From Cohnella fermenti (lineage in GTDB: Bacteria > Bacillota > Bacilli > Paenibacillales > Paenibacillaceae), in NCBI RefSeq assembly GCF_004801405.1, contig NZ_SSOB01000003.1, positions 62,001 through 126,000 on the forward strand: a DNA stretch of 64,000 nt. Reading direction: 5' to 3'. Positions within the stretch are counted from its first letter, which is position 1. The number at the start of each line of letters is the position of its first letter. This document shows positions 7,317-15,935 of this stretch, one piece after another. A program made the translations under genes and the position numbers. A model generated the notes under the pieces. That model did not search any database, was not told the origin of the DNA, and saw only the letters and a list, made by a program, of their open reading frames with translations.

Positions 7317-7489
7317 AGACCATCGACATTGAACCGGTAATCGATCGGCTGTGCGCGGCGTTGCCGTTGGAGCTCCTCCAGACGTTCATAGAGGGCTTGA
7401 CGAGAGAGGGCCCGGGCATCTCTGCGATTAGACAAACGGCAGAGAGGCACCTGCAGCAGCGGCAGAACAAGCAAACCGCTCTCGCGTAA
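7313..7489 (+). CDS. Small hypothetical protein (58 aa)
   Basis: ATG at 7313 overlaps the stop of the preceding gene (ATGA), with GGAGGGG 7-13 bases upstream. The 58-residue product (MKTIDIEPVIDRLCAALPLE, ISAIRQTAERHLQQRQ) is helical. No family was recognised. Confidence 0.55.
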   Translation: MKTIDIEPVIDRLCAALPLELLQTFIEGLTREGPGISAIRQTAERHLQQRQNKQTALA

Positions 7490-7614
7490 CCCTGGCAGCT
7501 ACAAAGGCCGCAGATGAACGCTGCAGCCACCCAGGCCGGCTCCGCCGAGAGGGAGTCGGTAGAGCGCCGTACCATTTTGCTCGGACATCATTCATCAGAC
7601 AAGGGATGGTAGAG

Positions 7615-8133
7615 ATGATCGACACATTGCCAAGAGCCAAGAACAAAGCCATTCGCCGGGAAGTAGAGGCCAGGCTGGAGCAGTATCGGATTTACAAGTA
7701 CCTGGGGTTCCAGGCGCGCGAAGCCAGCATCACCGCGAGTTACGAGCCCCATGAAGGCGGCCGTACGAACAAGGTCAGCGACCAGACCGGGAACATCGCA
7801 ACGCACAACGTTGATGAGCCGGAACGCCGGCGCGCGTTCTGCGAAGCCATCGACCGCGTCGTCGAGCGTCTTCCGAAGCAGGAACAGTTCCTCATTCAGG
7901 AACGGTACTTGGCAAGAGAGTCCCAGTACATCACGGACTATTCCATCTATCAGATGGTGTTCGATCCCCCGATCAGCGAGGGCAAGTACGCTAGGATTCG
8001 GGACCGGGCGATGCAGAAGATAGCCTATCAGCTCGGGTTGATCGATGAGAATGGAGATGTGCCGTCAAGCGACTGGCCGCATCGGAACAGGGCTCGGAGA
8101 GGAAGGGCGGCTTCAGACGCGACAGATAAATAG
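7615..8133 (+). CDS. ArpU-family late transcription regulator
   Basis: This 172-residue protein matches the ArpU family, which switches on late genes in Gram-positive phages. It has an N-terminal helix (AIRREVEARLEQYRIYKYLG), a central stretch (CEAIDRVVERLPKQEQFLIQ) and a C-terminal sigma-like helix-turn-helix (KYARIRDRAMQKIAYQLGLI). ATG 7615 was chosen over ATG 7606 because AAGGG lies about nine bases before it. As in intact phages, it sits between the early genes and the presumed packaging site, although here the packaging genes are missing. Confidence 0.8.
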   Translation: MIDTLPRAKNKAIRREVEARLEQYRIYKYLGFQAREASITASYEPHEGGRTNKVSDQTGNIATHNVDEPERRRAFCEAIDRVVERLPKQEQFLIQERYLARESQYITDYSIYQMVFDPPISEGKYARIRDRAMQKIAYQLGLIDENGDVPSSDWPHRNRARRGRAASDATDK

Positions 8134-8192
8134 GCAGAGGCTATCTGGTTTTCTGTATTGATAGTTATCGCCTATGAAGGGAGGTGATTACG

Positions 8193-8363
8193 ATGTCGAA
8201 CAATGATAAGCAGATTCGCAGGGTTACGCTGGTCCATCCGGAGGCGACCGTCGCGAAGTGGCAAGCCCAGAACCCCGGCGCTCGAATCTTGGAGACGAAT
8301 GGGGGCCCTGGCAGGATGCTGGAGATCGTGTACGTGATCGATGACACACAAACCAAGGAATGA
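8193..8363 (+). CDS. Small hypothetical protein (56 aa)
   Basis: A strong site, GGGAGGTGATTACG, precedes ATG 8193. The 56-residue product (MSNNDKQIRRVTLVHPEATV, ending YVIDDTQTKE) has no recognised family. It is the last gene before the first cos-like sequence. Confidence 0.6.
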   Translation: MSNNDKQIRRVTLVHPEATVAKWQAQNPGARILETNGGPGRMLEIVYVIDDTQTKE

Positions 8364-8403
8364 ATTCGGACGCGGGAGAACGGCTCCTGCGAGGCGACAA
8401 CGG

Positions 8404-8500
8404 CATGCGTGGGCGAGCGGGTCCTTCCAGGACCCCGGCCAAGTGCGGGTGCGCGTGAGCACAGAATCTCTCTAATTTTTAATTCGAATTTTGCCTTTCT
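8404..8500. other. cos-like packaging sequence, copy 1
   Basis: Within a gene-free stretch (8364-8637) lie GCGGGTCCTTC, GTGCGGGTGCGCGTGA and CAGAAT, followed by an AT-rich segment. The same blocks in the same order and spacing occur at 14,708-14,805. Similar sequences precede terminase genes in many Gram-positive phages (recollection, not checked), so a cohesive-end or packaging site is the best guess. Here no terminase follows. Confidence 0.5.
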
Positions 8501-8637
8501 CTTTCTACTCAGACGCTCGAGGCGGACCCCAATCGAAAAAATCGCTTCGAATTGTTGCGTTCCAGAATGCACATTAGTCTACTGAGCATTAAGCGAAAGT
8601 CGCCTATCGAATTCAAGCGAAACTGGAAGGAAGGGTG

Positions 8638-9267
8638 ATGAGATTGAACGGGACATGGAATGGAGAAATTTCGGAACTTCGGAAGATGGCTGACACGCTG
8701 GACAGGATGAAGGAATCGTTCATGGCTATCGAGCAGAATGGAGCCGGTGCCGGCCGAGTAGTTGGCGAATGGGTTGACAAGAGTCCGAGTCCGATGTCGA
8801 TGGCGTTGGATACAGCAAGGACGGCAATGGCGCAACTTAACGAGTTGGCGGCTACCAGGGTTAATGCGGCAGGCGGATCTAACTCCAATCGCATTCCACT
8901 CAGCCGTGTGCCAACCAGCACGGGGAACAACCCGGGCAAAGACGCTTCAGGTAACTCGAATGCGACAAAGCCTCGAACAGAGAGCCAGCGCATTCAAGAA
9001 CTGGAATCCATCCGGAACCGTCAGAACAGCCATTTTATCGACCTGGCAATTAAGTCCGGCATGCAGCCGGAAGCAGCCGCATTGGAATGTGTGAAGGCCG
9101 GGCTGTTGAAGTCGCAGGAAGAGTTGGACGAGGAAAACGCGGATATGATCGCCGGCTACATTAATTCTTCTCGTGAACAGCCGCAAGGGCCGCAATCGTC
9201 CCAGGCTGCTTCCGATCCGGACGTTACGGACATGGTCGCCAATGCGGCCAACAGATTAAGAGGATAA
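8638..9267 (+). CDS. Hypothetical phage structural-region protein (209 aa)
   Basis: The ATG at 8638 follows AAGGAAGGGTG (an in-frame GTG lies just before it). The product has a helical N-terminus (ISELRKMADTLDRMKESFMA), a low-complexity Ser/Asn/Gly centre (about 75-120), and a C-terminal helical part (SQEELDEENADMIAGYINSS). Scaffold and tail-chaperone proteins can look like this, but no family was recognised. It is the first gene after the cos-like sequence. Confidence 0.6.
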   Translation: MRLNGTWNGEISELRKMADTLDRMKESFMAIEQNGAGAGRVVGEWVDKSPSPMSMALDTARTAMAQLNELAATRVNAAGGSNSNRIPLSRVPTSTGNNPGKDASGNSNATKPRTESQRIQELESIRNRQNSHFIDLAIKSGMQPEAAALECVKAGLLKSQEELDEENADMIAGYINSSREQPQGPQSSQAASDPDVTDMVANAANRLRG

Positions 9268-9284
9268 TTCGAGGAGGCTATTGG

Positions 9285-10046
9285 ATGTTTCGTGAGTATG
9301 AAGCTTTTAAACAAGCGGTTGCGAACCTCAACAAACGAAGCGATGAGCTTCAGCGTGAATTGAACGATAAACGTACCGAGAGAGAACAAGCAATGAGCCG
9401 TTATCAAGAGATGCTTGTCGAAGACAGCTCCGGCATCAAGTCCCACAGTACGGCCGATATCAGCGATGTTAAGGCCAGGGCGGACAGGCTTGCCATTGAA
9501 ATCGGAGTGATGGAAGAACGAATCGAATTGGTGAAGAAGGGCAAGCCGGAACAACTGGAGTCGCTCCTGGAAGATGTCCAAGCCGGATGGCGTCGCGAAG
9601 TCGAACTCATCGCACCGCAAGTTGAGCGAGTCTTTGAAGAAGCGAGGGAGCTTAGAGCGCAGCTGACGCTGAAGATTGCGGAGGGGAACCAGCACTACGC
9701 CCGAGCATCGGAGCTTCGCGGGCTGCTTAACGAGGCCGAGAGCCTTGCTGGTTTGGGCAATGACAGGGAAACGAAACAATTAGGAATTCCAGAACATCCG
9801 CTGACATCTGAATATAACCCAGCCTTTATGAAGGGGGGGGTTACAGACAAATGTGTCTTGCCGACTGCTAGAGAGTTGGAGGAGGCTTACCGATATGGGG
9901 AGCTTCCGCGCTGGATCGAATATTACGCGGAAACGGGCGAAGTTGTCACCAACGCCACTGTAAACGAGCTCCGGAGTCAAGCCGAGACAAAGGGCGATCA
10001 ATCGAGGAAGAATCTGTTTGCTCGCTTGTTCGGCGGCAAGAGTTAA
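9285..10046 (+). CDS. Coiled-coil protein of the tail block (253 aa)
   Basis: Residues 1-160 are strongly coiled-coil (FKQAVANLNKRSDELQRELN, ADRLAIEIGVMEERIELVKK). A less regular C-terminal part follows (PTARELEEAYRYGELPRWIE). GAGGAGG precedes ATG 9285. No family was recognised. A scaffold or tail-assembly role would fit its place, but that is inference. An eight-G run at 9833-9840 is a possible frameshift hotspot near the change from coiled coil to C-terminal part. Confidence 0.6.
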   Translation: MFREYEAFKQAVANLNKRSDELQRELNDKRTEREQAMSRYQEMLVEDSSGIKSHSTADISDVKARADRLAIEIGVMEERIELVKKGKPEQLESLLEDVQAGWRREVELIAPQVERVFEEARELRAQLTLKIAEGNQHYARASELRGLLNEAESLAGLGNDRETKQLGIPEHPLTSEYNPAFMKGGVTDKCVLPTARELEEAYRYGELPRWIEYYAETGEVVTNATVNELRSQAETKGDQSRKNLFARLFGGKS

Positions 10047-10084
10047 GCGGGCGTAGATGGATCGAAATGAAAGGAGCATCATAA

Positions 10085-10192
10085 ATGGCCGGGCGAAGTA
10101 AGGAATACGGCATCGCTTTCCGGCTCCAAGGGCTGATGGATTCTTCCTTCCGTCAGTCCGTTGGGCTCCGATCGGAGGCGAATGCAGAATGA
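10085..10192 (+). pseudogene. Truncated N-terminus of a second tape-measure gene
   Basis: A 35-codon frame with a good site (AAAGGAG) encodes AGRSKEYGIAFRLQGLMDSS, FRQSV and then ends. It resembles the first residues of the intact tape measure at 11,386 (KIYQVAFELAAKLEGTYEGA) and the usual start of Paenibacillus phage tape measures. It probably marks where a tape-measure gene was cut by deletion. Its stop overlaps the ATG of the gpZ-like gene. Confidence 0.5.
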
Positions 10193-10773
10193 AAGTAAAG
10201 GGCCTAAGTGCAGCCAAACGCGATATCAAGAAGATGCGCGATCAAATGCAGGCGGCGGCGAGCACGGCGCTCAACCGGGTTGGCAAAGGTGTCATGACCG
10301 AAGCCAGTAGCAAGGTCCGCGAGACGTATAACATCAAAGATCAAGACGTTAAGGCGGCGTTCTCTCCCCTCTATTCAGCGCCTGGAGCCGGCGAAGTGCG
10401 GATTAAAGCCAAAGGCTCGAACCTGCCACTCCTGCACTACAAGTTGACCCCAAAGGCTCCAAATCCACGCAAACCAAAGGCCGTGACTGTGGCCGTCCGC
10501 CGCGGCGAGAAGAAGCGGCTTAAGACAGCCTATCTGCACCCCGGCTCCGGCCGGCTCCGCGTCCTCAAACGGCAAAAGCCAACCGGGCAGAGCGGCCGGC
10601 GTCGCGTTAGGAACGAGGAGGGGGATTACCCAGAATTGCCGATCGAAGAGATCCATGGCCCGGCCGTGCCGCGTATGCTCAACGAACCGCAGGTCATCAA
10701 GCATATTGAGGAGCAAGCGGGAGAGCGGATGCTTAAGCAACTTGACCACGAGATAAAGCGGATATTGAGATGA
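10189..10773 (+). CDS. Prophage minor tail protein Z-like (gpZ) protein
   Basis: This 194-residue basic protein has the pattern of the minor tail protein Z family: an N-terminal helix (SAAKRDIKKMRDQMQAAAST, ALNRVGKGVMTEASSKVRET), then YNIKDQDVKAAF, a basic middle (KPKAVTVAVRRGEKKRLKTA), and a C-terminal helix ending LKQLDHEIKRILR. In lambda, gpZ acts at the tail-to-head joining end. It is one of only two recognisable structural genes in the element. Confidence 0.75.
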   Translation: MKVKGLSAAKRDIKKMRDQMQAAASTALNRVGKGVMTEASSKVRETYNIKDQDVKAAFSPLYSAPGAGEVRIKAKGSNLPLLHYKLTPKAPNPRKPKAVTVAVRRGEKKRLKTAYLHPGSGRLRVLKRQKPTGQSGRRRVRNEEGDYPELPIEEIHGPAVPRMLNEPQVIKHIEEQAGERMLKQLDHEIKRILR

Positions 10774-10842
10774 GGCTACCTGAGCAAGAAGCTATACGTA
10801 GGCGGTTGCCATTAAAATCAACGGAACGGCGGTGATGACAAA

Positions 10843-11355
10843 TTGCAAAATAGCCGAGAAGCGAAACAGTTCGACACGGAAACCATTCGGACGAGGATCG
10901 CAGCGTTAGCCGCTTACGGAGATGCTCGCAACAAACGCCTGAAAAGGCAACTGAAGTGGAAGAGCGATAACGGGCAGCGGCGTGTATTACAAAAGTCTCT
11001 TCCATTTTCGCTCCTCGTTCAACTGGTAGAACTCCGTTTGTCCAGGCAGTTGCTTCACAACCTTGAGAATACCTGCCGCGTGTTCTCGGGAATGAAGGTT
11101 GGAAATGAATACAGACGGATCATGAAGATAGTCGCGCAAGCCGTGACGTTGAAACGCGAATCGCTGTTGCACTTGCGCAGAACAGTTGAACGCTTTTCAT
11201 TGCAATTGAGTAAAGAGGACATCGAAGCGGCACAATCGGAATTGGTTGCGATTCATCTTCTAGCGAATGACGATCTCCCGTTTCTCTCTGAGTTTCTGAA
11301 CGCAGGAGCTATTGAAATAGGCGATTTAATCGCGAAAGTGGAACACGATTTATGA
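10843..11355 (+). CDS. Hypothetical tail-block protein (170 aa)
   Basis: A TTG start at 10843 follows GGCGGTGAT. The product is helical and basic (ETIRTRIAALAAYGDARNKR, LLHLRRTVERFSLQLSKEDI) and ends in FLNAGAIEIGDLIAKVEHDL. It lies 30 bases before the tape measure, where tail-assembly chaperones are usually encoded, but it does not look like the usual frameshifted pair. No family was recognised. Confidence 0.6.
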   Translation: MQNSREAKQFDTETIRTRIAALAAYGDARNKRLKRQLKWKSDNGQRRVLQKSLPFSLLVQLVELRLSRQLLHNLENTCRVFSGMKVGNEYRRIMKIVAQAVTLKRESLLHLRRTVERFSLQLSKEDIEAAQSELVAIHLLANDDLPFLSEFLNAGAIEIGDLIAKVEHDL

Positions 11356-11385
11356 TGTTCGATGTAAGGAAAACGAGGTGAAAGC

Positions 11386-14034
11386 ATGGCGAAAAAAATC
11401 TATCAAGTCGCCTTCGAATTGGCAGCAAAGCTGGAGGGAACGTACGAGGGGGCGATGAACAAAACTTATCACGATCTCGCGGAGATTGATAGAAAAGCCC
11501 GGGAGTTGAACGCTCTCCGCATATCCGGCGACATGGTCCGCCCGCTGAGGGATGGACTGCAAGACCTCGAGCGCGATTTGCGTCAAATACGCACATCGCC
11601 GACCCCGACCGGCATTTTTTCCAACATGCTCACCGAGTTGAGAGAGGCGAAGACATTGAGCGCCGATCTGCTCCGCAATCTCCGTCAAATCTCGACGATC
11701 CGGATGCCGGGCAACATGTTCGGCAACGACATGCGGAACTACTTGCGCCAGATCGAAGAGATGGAGCGCCGCATGCGCGAGCTGCAGGATATGCACGGAC
11801 CTTCCGGAGGTGGAGGAGGCGGTGGAGGTGGCGGTAACGGGAGTGGTGTCGGTCGTCTCGGCGGCGCACTTGGAGGCGCGGCAATCGTCGGCGGGGCCGC
11901 GCTGGCTGTTGGCGCTGGAGTCGGGCTCGCCGCTGCTGGGTTCCTGAGCTTTTCGGACGAATACGCCACGGCCATGGCGCAAATCCAGGCATCGACCGGC
12001 GCATCTGAGTCGCAGATGCAGGACTTCAGCAAAATCACCGAGAGCCTATACAACAAGAACCTCGGAGAAAACTGGTACGACTTGGCGGAGGCGGTTGGTA
12101 CGGTCCGGCAAGTCACCCAGATGACCGGCGATGAGCTGGAAGCGACGACGAAGAACGCAATTGCCTACCGCGACACGTTCGGCGAGGACATCACGGAGTC
12201 GATCAAGGCCGCCGACACGATGATGAAGAACTTCGGCATCACCTCCGACCAGGCGTACAACCTGCTCGCGCAGGGGGCGCAGAAGGGCCTTAACAAGTCA
12301 GGCGAGCTGCTGGACACCGCGAACGAGTACAGCCCGTACTTCGCCAAGCTCGGATTCTCGGCGGAGTCGATGTTCGACACCTTCGCCGCCGGCTTGGAGG
12401 CAGGTGCCTTTAATCTGGACAAGGTCGGGGACGGTATCAAGGAGTTCGGCATCCGGACCAAGGACGGCTCACAGGCGTCATTAGACGCTTACAAGGCGCT
12501 GGGGCTTAGCGGGGCGCAGATGACGGCGCAATTCGCGGCAGGCGGGGAGACGGCGCAGAAGGCGTTCCTGACGACGGCAAAGGCTATTGCCGCGGTTAAG
12601 GACCCTGTCAAGCAGAATGCGGTTGCCGTGCAGTTGTTCGGCACTCAGGCGGAGGATCTCGAGGCTCGGGTCATCGGCGCGTACGCCAATGTCGAGAAAC
12701 AGTTCGACTCGACAAAAAACACGATGGAGCAGGTCGCAAACGTCAAATATGACACGCTCAGCAAGGCATTCGGGGCGATTGGCCGGACGCTTCAAACCGG
12801 GCTAATCCTCCCGATGACCAAAGCGCTTCTTCCAGTCGCGCAACAATTCGCCGGATGGGTCACAGATAAGATGCCGGCGATTCAAAAGGCGTTCGGCAGC
12901 ATCGGACCCGTGATTTCGCAGATAGCGGACAAGATTTCCGGGCTATGGTCGGGCGTCGGCGGGGGCGAAGCGGTCTCCCTGTACAAAGATTACTTCTTCG
13001 ACATCATGGACACGGCTAAGGAATTCGCCGCTGCAATCGCGAAGACGTGGAAGAAGATCGAACCGCAAGCGATGAGCGTCGTGTCGTCCATCGGTTCCAT
13101 TATCAAACAAGTAATTCCGATTGTATTCAAGCTTGCCGGGGCAATCCAGCAAATCGGCCGTAAAATCATCTCTTCCATCGCCCCGATCGTCTCCTATCTG
13201 TTGCAAAAAATGCTGCCGATCTGGGCGAAGGTCTACGCCTTCATCGCCCAAGAGGTCATGCCGGCGATATCGGTGGCTATCACCGCGCTGCTGCCCAAGA
13301 TCATGACCGTGGTCGACAAGATCGGGGCGATGATCAGCGCCATATTCAACGCCGTCAAGCCGTTTCTGGACGGCATATTTGCCGCGTTTGAATATGCGTG
13401 GCCGGCGATCAAGGACATCGTCATGACGGCCATTAAGATGATCAGCGGTGTGATTGACGGGTTGTTGACCACGCTCGGCGGTGTCATTGACTTCATAACC
13501 GGTGTTTTCTCCGGCGACTGGGGCAAGGCGTGGGAGGGTGTTCGGTCGATCTTCGAGGGCATATTCAGCACGCTCGGCTCCGTCCTTGCCGCGCCTATCA
13601 ATCTCGCGATCGATCTGATCAACAAGGCCATTCAAAAGGTCAACAAGATCAGTTTCGACATCCCTGATTTTCTGGGCGGCGGGACATTCGGCGTCAATAT
13701 CCCCGAGCTTCAGCACGTCGGCGGATATGCTGCAGGTGGTTACGTCACCAAGCCGGAGCTGGCATGGGTCGGCGAGGGCGGCAGCAACGAATGGATCATC
13801 CCCGAGAACAACAGCCAGCGAAGCCGGGACCTGTGGCAAGCGGCCGGCCAGAGCATCGGGGCGACAACTGACGGCAGCGGATCCGGAGGGGACTTCCACT
13901 TTTCGCCGACCTACAACTTCTACGGCGCTGCCGATCAGCAGGCCGTTGAGCAGATGGAGCAACGGACACGCAGCGATTTCCGCAAGGAGTTTGAGGCGTA
14001 TAAAGCTCAGCAAAGGCGGGTGTCATTTGCCTAA
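11386..14034 (+). CDS. Phage tail tape-measure protein
   Basis: This 882-residue protein is of the TP901 tape-measure type. It has a coiled-coil N-terminus (about 1-140), a poly-Gly linker (about 142-152), a hydrophobic segment (about 155-190, GGAAIVGGAALAVGAGVGLA), the conserved core (FSDEYATAMAQIQASTGASE, FGEDITESIKAADTMMKNFG, AFGAIGRTLQTGLILPM), alternating hydrophobic helices (about 540-740) and the C-terminal AGGYVTKPELAWVGEGG motif with WIIPEN. Such proteins set the length of long non-contractile or contractile tails. The frame is intact although the head genes are missing. Confidence 0.93.
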   Translation: MAKKIYQVAFELAAKLEGTYEGAMNKTYHDLAEIDRKARELNALRISGDMVRPLRDGLQDLERDLRQIRTSPTPTGIFSNMLTELREAKTLSADLLRNLRQISTIRMPGNMFGNDMRNYLRQIEEMERRMRELQDMHGPSGGGGGGGGGGNGSGVGRLGGALGGAAIVGGAALAVGAGVGLAAAGFLSFSDEYATAMAQIQASTGASESQMQDFSKITESLYNKNLGENWYDLAEAVGTVRQVTQMTGDELEATTKNAIAYRDTFGEDITESIKAADTMMKNFGITSDQAYNLLAQGAQKGLNKSGELLDTANEYSPYFAKLGFSAESMFDTFAAGLEAGAFNLDKVGDGIKEFGIRTKDGSQASLDAYKALGLSGAQMTAQFAAGGETAQKAFLTTAKAIAAVKDPVKQNAVAVQLFGTQAEDLEARVIGAYANVEKQFDSTKNTMEQVANVKYDTLSKAFGAIGRTLQTGLILPMTKALLPVAQQFAGWVTDKMPAIQKAFGSIGPVISQIADKISGLWSGVGGGEAVSLYKDYFFDIMDTAKEFAAAIAKTWKKIEPQAMSVVSSIGSIIKQVIPIVFKLAGAIQQIGRKIISSIAPIVSYLLQKMLPIWAKVYAFIAQEVMPAISVAITALLPKIMTVVDKIGAMISAIFNAVKPFLDGIFAAFEYAWPAIKDIVMTAIKMISGVIDGLLTTLGGVIDFITGVFSGDWGKAWEGVRSIFEGIFSTLGSVLAAPINLAIDLINKAIQKVNKISFDIPDFLGGGTFGVNIPELQHVGGYAAGGYVTKPELAWVGEGGSNEWIIPENNSQRSRDLWQAAGQSIGATTDGSGSGGDFHFSPTYNFYGAADQQAVEQMEQRTRSDFRKEFEAYKAQQRRVSFA

Positions 14035-14137
14035 GAGAGCAGCGTAAAGCCTCTCTTCCCCGGCGTTCGCAAATGATCGAGGATCAGCGTCGCCGATTGA
14101 GGCGTCAGAATCACATTGAGTTTCATACGGAATGTTT

Positions 14138-14168
14138 ACCCACAGTTGACTTGACGCTGTGGGTTTTT
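14138..14168 (+). terminator. Terminator after the tape-measure gene
   Basis: ACCCACAG, an 11-base loop and CTGTGGGT are followed by a T run. It ends the tail transcription unit about 100 bases after the tape-measure stop. Confidence 0.8.
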
Positions 14169-14265
14169 ATATGTATGGGCGAGAGGCGTATCGTCCATCG
14201 GAGGAAATTGCGATAAGGAATAGAGTGCTGTTAAACGCATAATATTTAACAGGGAGGCGTTGGCC

Positions 14266-14484
14266 ATGGCAATCGTCAGTGAAAAGGGGAAATATGTAAG
14301 GATTGATGTTGAGTTCTGGCTAGACAAGGACGGGTCAATACATCTCGTATATGACGACGGGAAAGGACCGGGAGAGTTTTTTCACACCACTGTCAACGAT
14401 AGAGAGGTTTCGAAACGAGGACATCCCAATTTGTTCAATCATCTTAAAACTGTTTTGCAGAAACACGATAAGTGGAACGAATGA
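14266..14484 (+). CDS. Small hypothetical protein (72 aa)
   Basis: ATG 14266 has GGGAGG upstream; an in-frame TTG at 14260 is the alternative. The product (VRIDVEFWLDKDGSIHLVYD, HPNLFNHLKTVLQKH) looks like a compact strand-rich domain followed by a helix. No family was recognised. It has its own terminator and probably its own promoter, like a morphogenetic or lysogenic-conversion cargo gene. Confidence 0.6.
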   Translation: MAIVSEKGKYVRIDVEFWLDKDGSIHLVYDDGKGPGEFFHTTVNDREVSKRGHPNLFNHLKTVLQKHDKWNE

Positions 14485-14487
14485 GAT

Positions 14488-14506
14488 GCACCTTCGGGTG
14501 CTTTTT
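14488..14506 (+). terminator. Terminator of the 72-residue gene
   Basis: GCACC, TTCG tetraloop, GGTGC and then five T: a compact rho-independent terminator directly after the stop codon. Confidence 0.85.
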
Positions 14507-14707
14507 CTTTTGACCTAAAGTGACACGAGGCGTTGTAAACGATGGGGCGAGCATGTCATGAGAGCATCTTTCGGACCATACACGCATTGCAAAGTTTGTT
14601 GATTCAGAAGGCTTGCTCAGCCTGCGTATAGACGTTCTGAGAGAGTGGCGGGAAAGGGGCTGCCACGGGGCTAAGAGGGCTGAATGAGGCGCACAGAGCG
14701 TCAAGGG

Positions 14708-14805
14708 AGCATGTCGGAATGTCGCGGGTCCTTCTGGGGGCGGGATAAGGTGCGGGTGCGCGTGACCGCAGAATAGCGCTAGATTTTAGTTGGAAATTTC
14801 ACTTC
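14708..14805. other. cos-like packaging sequence, copy 2
   Basis: The blocks GCGGGTCCTTC, GTGCGGGTGCGCGTGA and GCAGAAT repeat those at 8404-8500, with an AT-rich segment following. The repeat is imperfect, so it is an old duplication or a site kept by selection. The interval 14,507-14,707 before it holds no gene I can support. Confidence 0.5.
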
Positions 14806-15165
14806 CGCTTCCGGGTCTGAGAGGACTCTGGAGAGCGGTTTTTATTTTTCGCTTCGAATACGTCTGTAAATCCAACCTGCCACTACGAACTGCTAAAGCG
14901 GAAGTGAGTTGTTTCGTGGTTCTCTTGGTTAAAGCGTACGACGTCGTAAGATTTGCTCCTCTAACTGCGCTACTCATCAAATTTACCGACGTCACGACAT
15001 TTGATTTTGCGAGGGAACGATTCGCGGTCACATGCCCGTTAGCAATCGGCAGACGTCTACCGATTCGTACTAGATTACGCTTACGAGCAGTTTTCAAAAC
15101 CGCAGACGTCTGCGGATTATGAAAGTAGAGAAGATATTTAGAGATGCTGCCTCTTCCCAAGATGG
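14806..15165. other. Gene-free stretch with four GACGTC palindromes
   Basis: I see no supported gene here. GACGTC occurs at 14,940, 14,988, 15,052 and 15,105. The last is the centre of the 16-bp palindrome CCGCAGACGTCTGCGG (15,100-15,115), and the first is inside TACGACGTCGTA. They could be binding sites or remnants; nothing decides this. Confidence 0.4.
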
Positions 15166-15169
15166 TCGA

Positions 15170-15735
15170 TCTCCAAGAATTCACTGCTTCATCTGCAGCC
15201 TTCTGTACGGCTTCGCGAACCGGGGCCAGCCGGTGGAACGCGCAGAACCGGTTCGCGGCGGCCGGCACGGCGGCCGTCTGGTGCTGACGGACGGAGAGAA
15301 GGACTGGCAACTCGAACGGTACGGGGATGCGCCCAGCCGACGCGGTGGGCTGGCGGTTACGCCGCGGGATGAAGCCTGTAATGAGAGCCTCCTGACCCAA
15401 GCGGAGCTGGAGCGGCTGCTAGCGCGCCGAAGGAAGAGGAAGCGGAGCTGCGGCAGAGCCGCAAGGGCATCGGGCCGTACAATGAAGCGGTCATGGAGCT
15501 GGAGGAAGCGGACCGCGAGCTGCGGGCGGCGGAATGGCGGCTGCCTGACCTGCGTCAGGAAGCAGCGGTCGCCCGGGGCGCGGCGAATGCGCGGGCGGAA
15601 TAGCTGCGAAGCGAAGCGCTGCGGCTGGAAGAAGCGGAGCTGGCGCAGGAGCTTCTGGACCCGCAGGCCGAGCCGCTTCCGGAGTTCGCCGCCGTCAAGA
15701 AATTCACGACGGCTGCCGTTGAGTGGTACGGGTAG
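15170..15735 (+). pseudogene. Decayed GC-rich coiled-coil gene
   Basis: One frame from about 15,436 to 15,735 reads like a real coiled-coil protein (EEEAELRQSRKGIGPYNEAV, ELEEADRELRAAEWRLPDLR, then after an in-frame stop LRSEALRLEEAELAQELLDP) and ends FAAVKKFTTAAVEWYG. The in-frame TAG near 15,601 and the lack of a start show that it is broken. Coiled coils of this sort occur in plasmid mobilisation proteins, but the family is not established. Base composition is much richer in GC than the flanking phage genes. Confidence 0.45.
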
Positions 15736-15935
15736 AGTAGGCGAGGCGACTGGAAGAGGTTGAGCGACTGAAGGCAAGGGAGCGAATGGATTCGGAGGGT
15801 ACGGAAAATTTTCCGGAGGGTGGAGAAGCGAATCAGTTCGTAGCTGAGCAGTCTGAGCTTACCCGACGTTTTCGGTGTTCCTCGCGAAAACATGATGCGG
15901 GCTGCCGGTTATCTGAATTGATAGGATGGTGACCA

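Noticed and set aside
7514-7612. A 32-codon gene before arpU
   Set aside because: Its site is weak and it overlaps the chosen arpU start region; too short to support.
14786-15400. A 204-residue minus-strand gene
   Set aside because: There is no ribosome site and no recognisable motif, and it runs antisense to the coiled-coil remnant.
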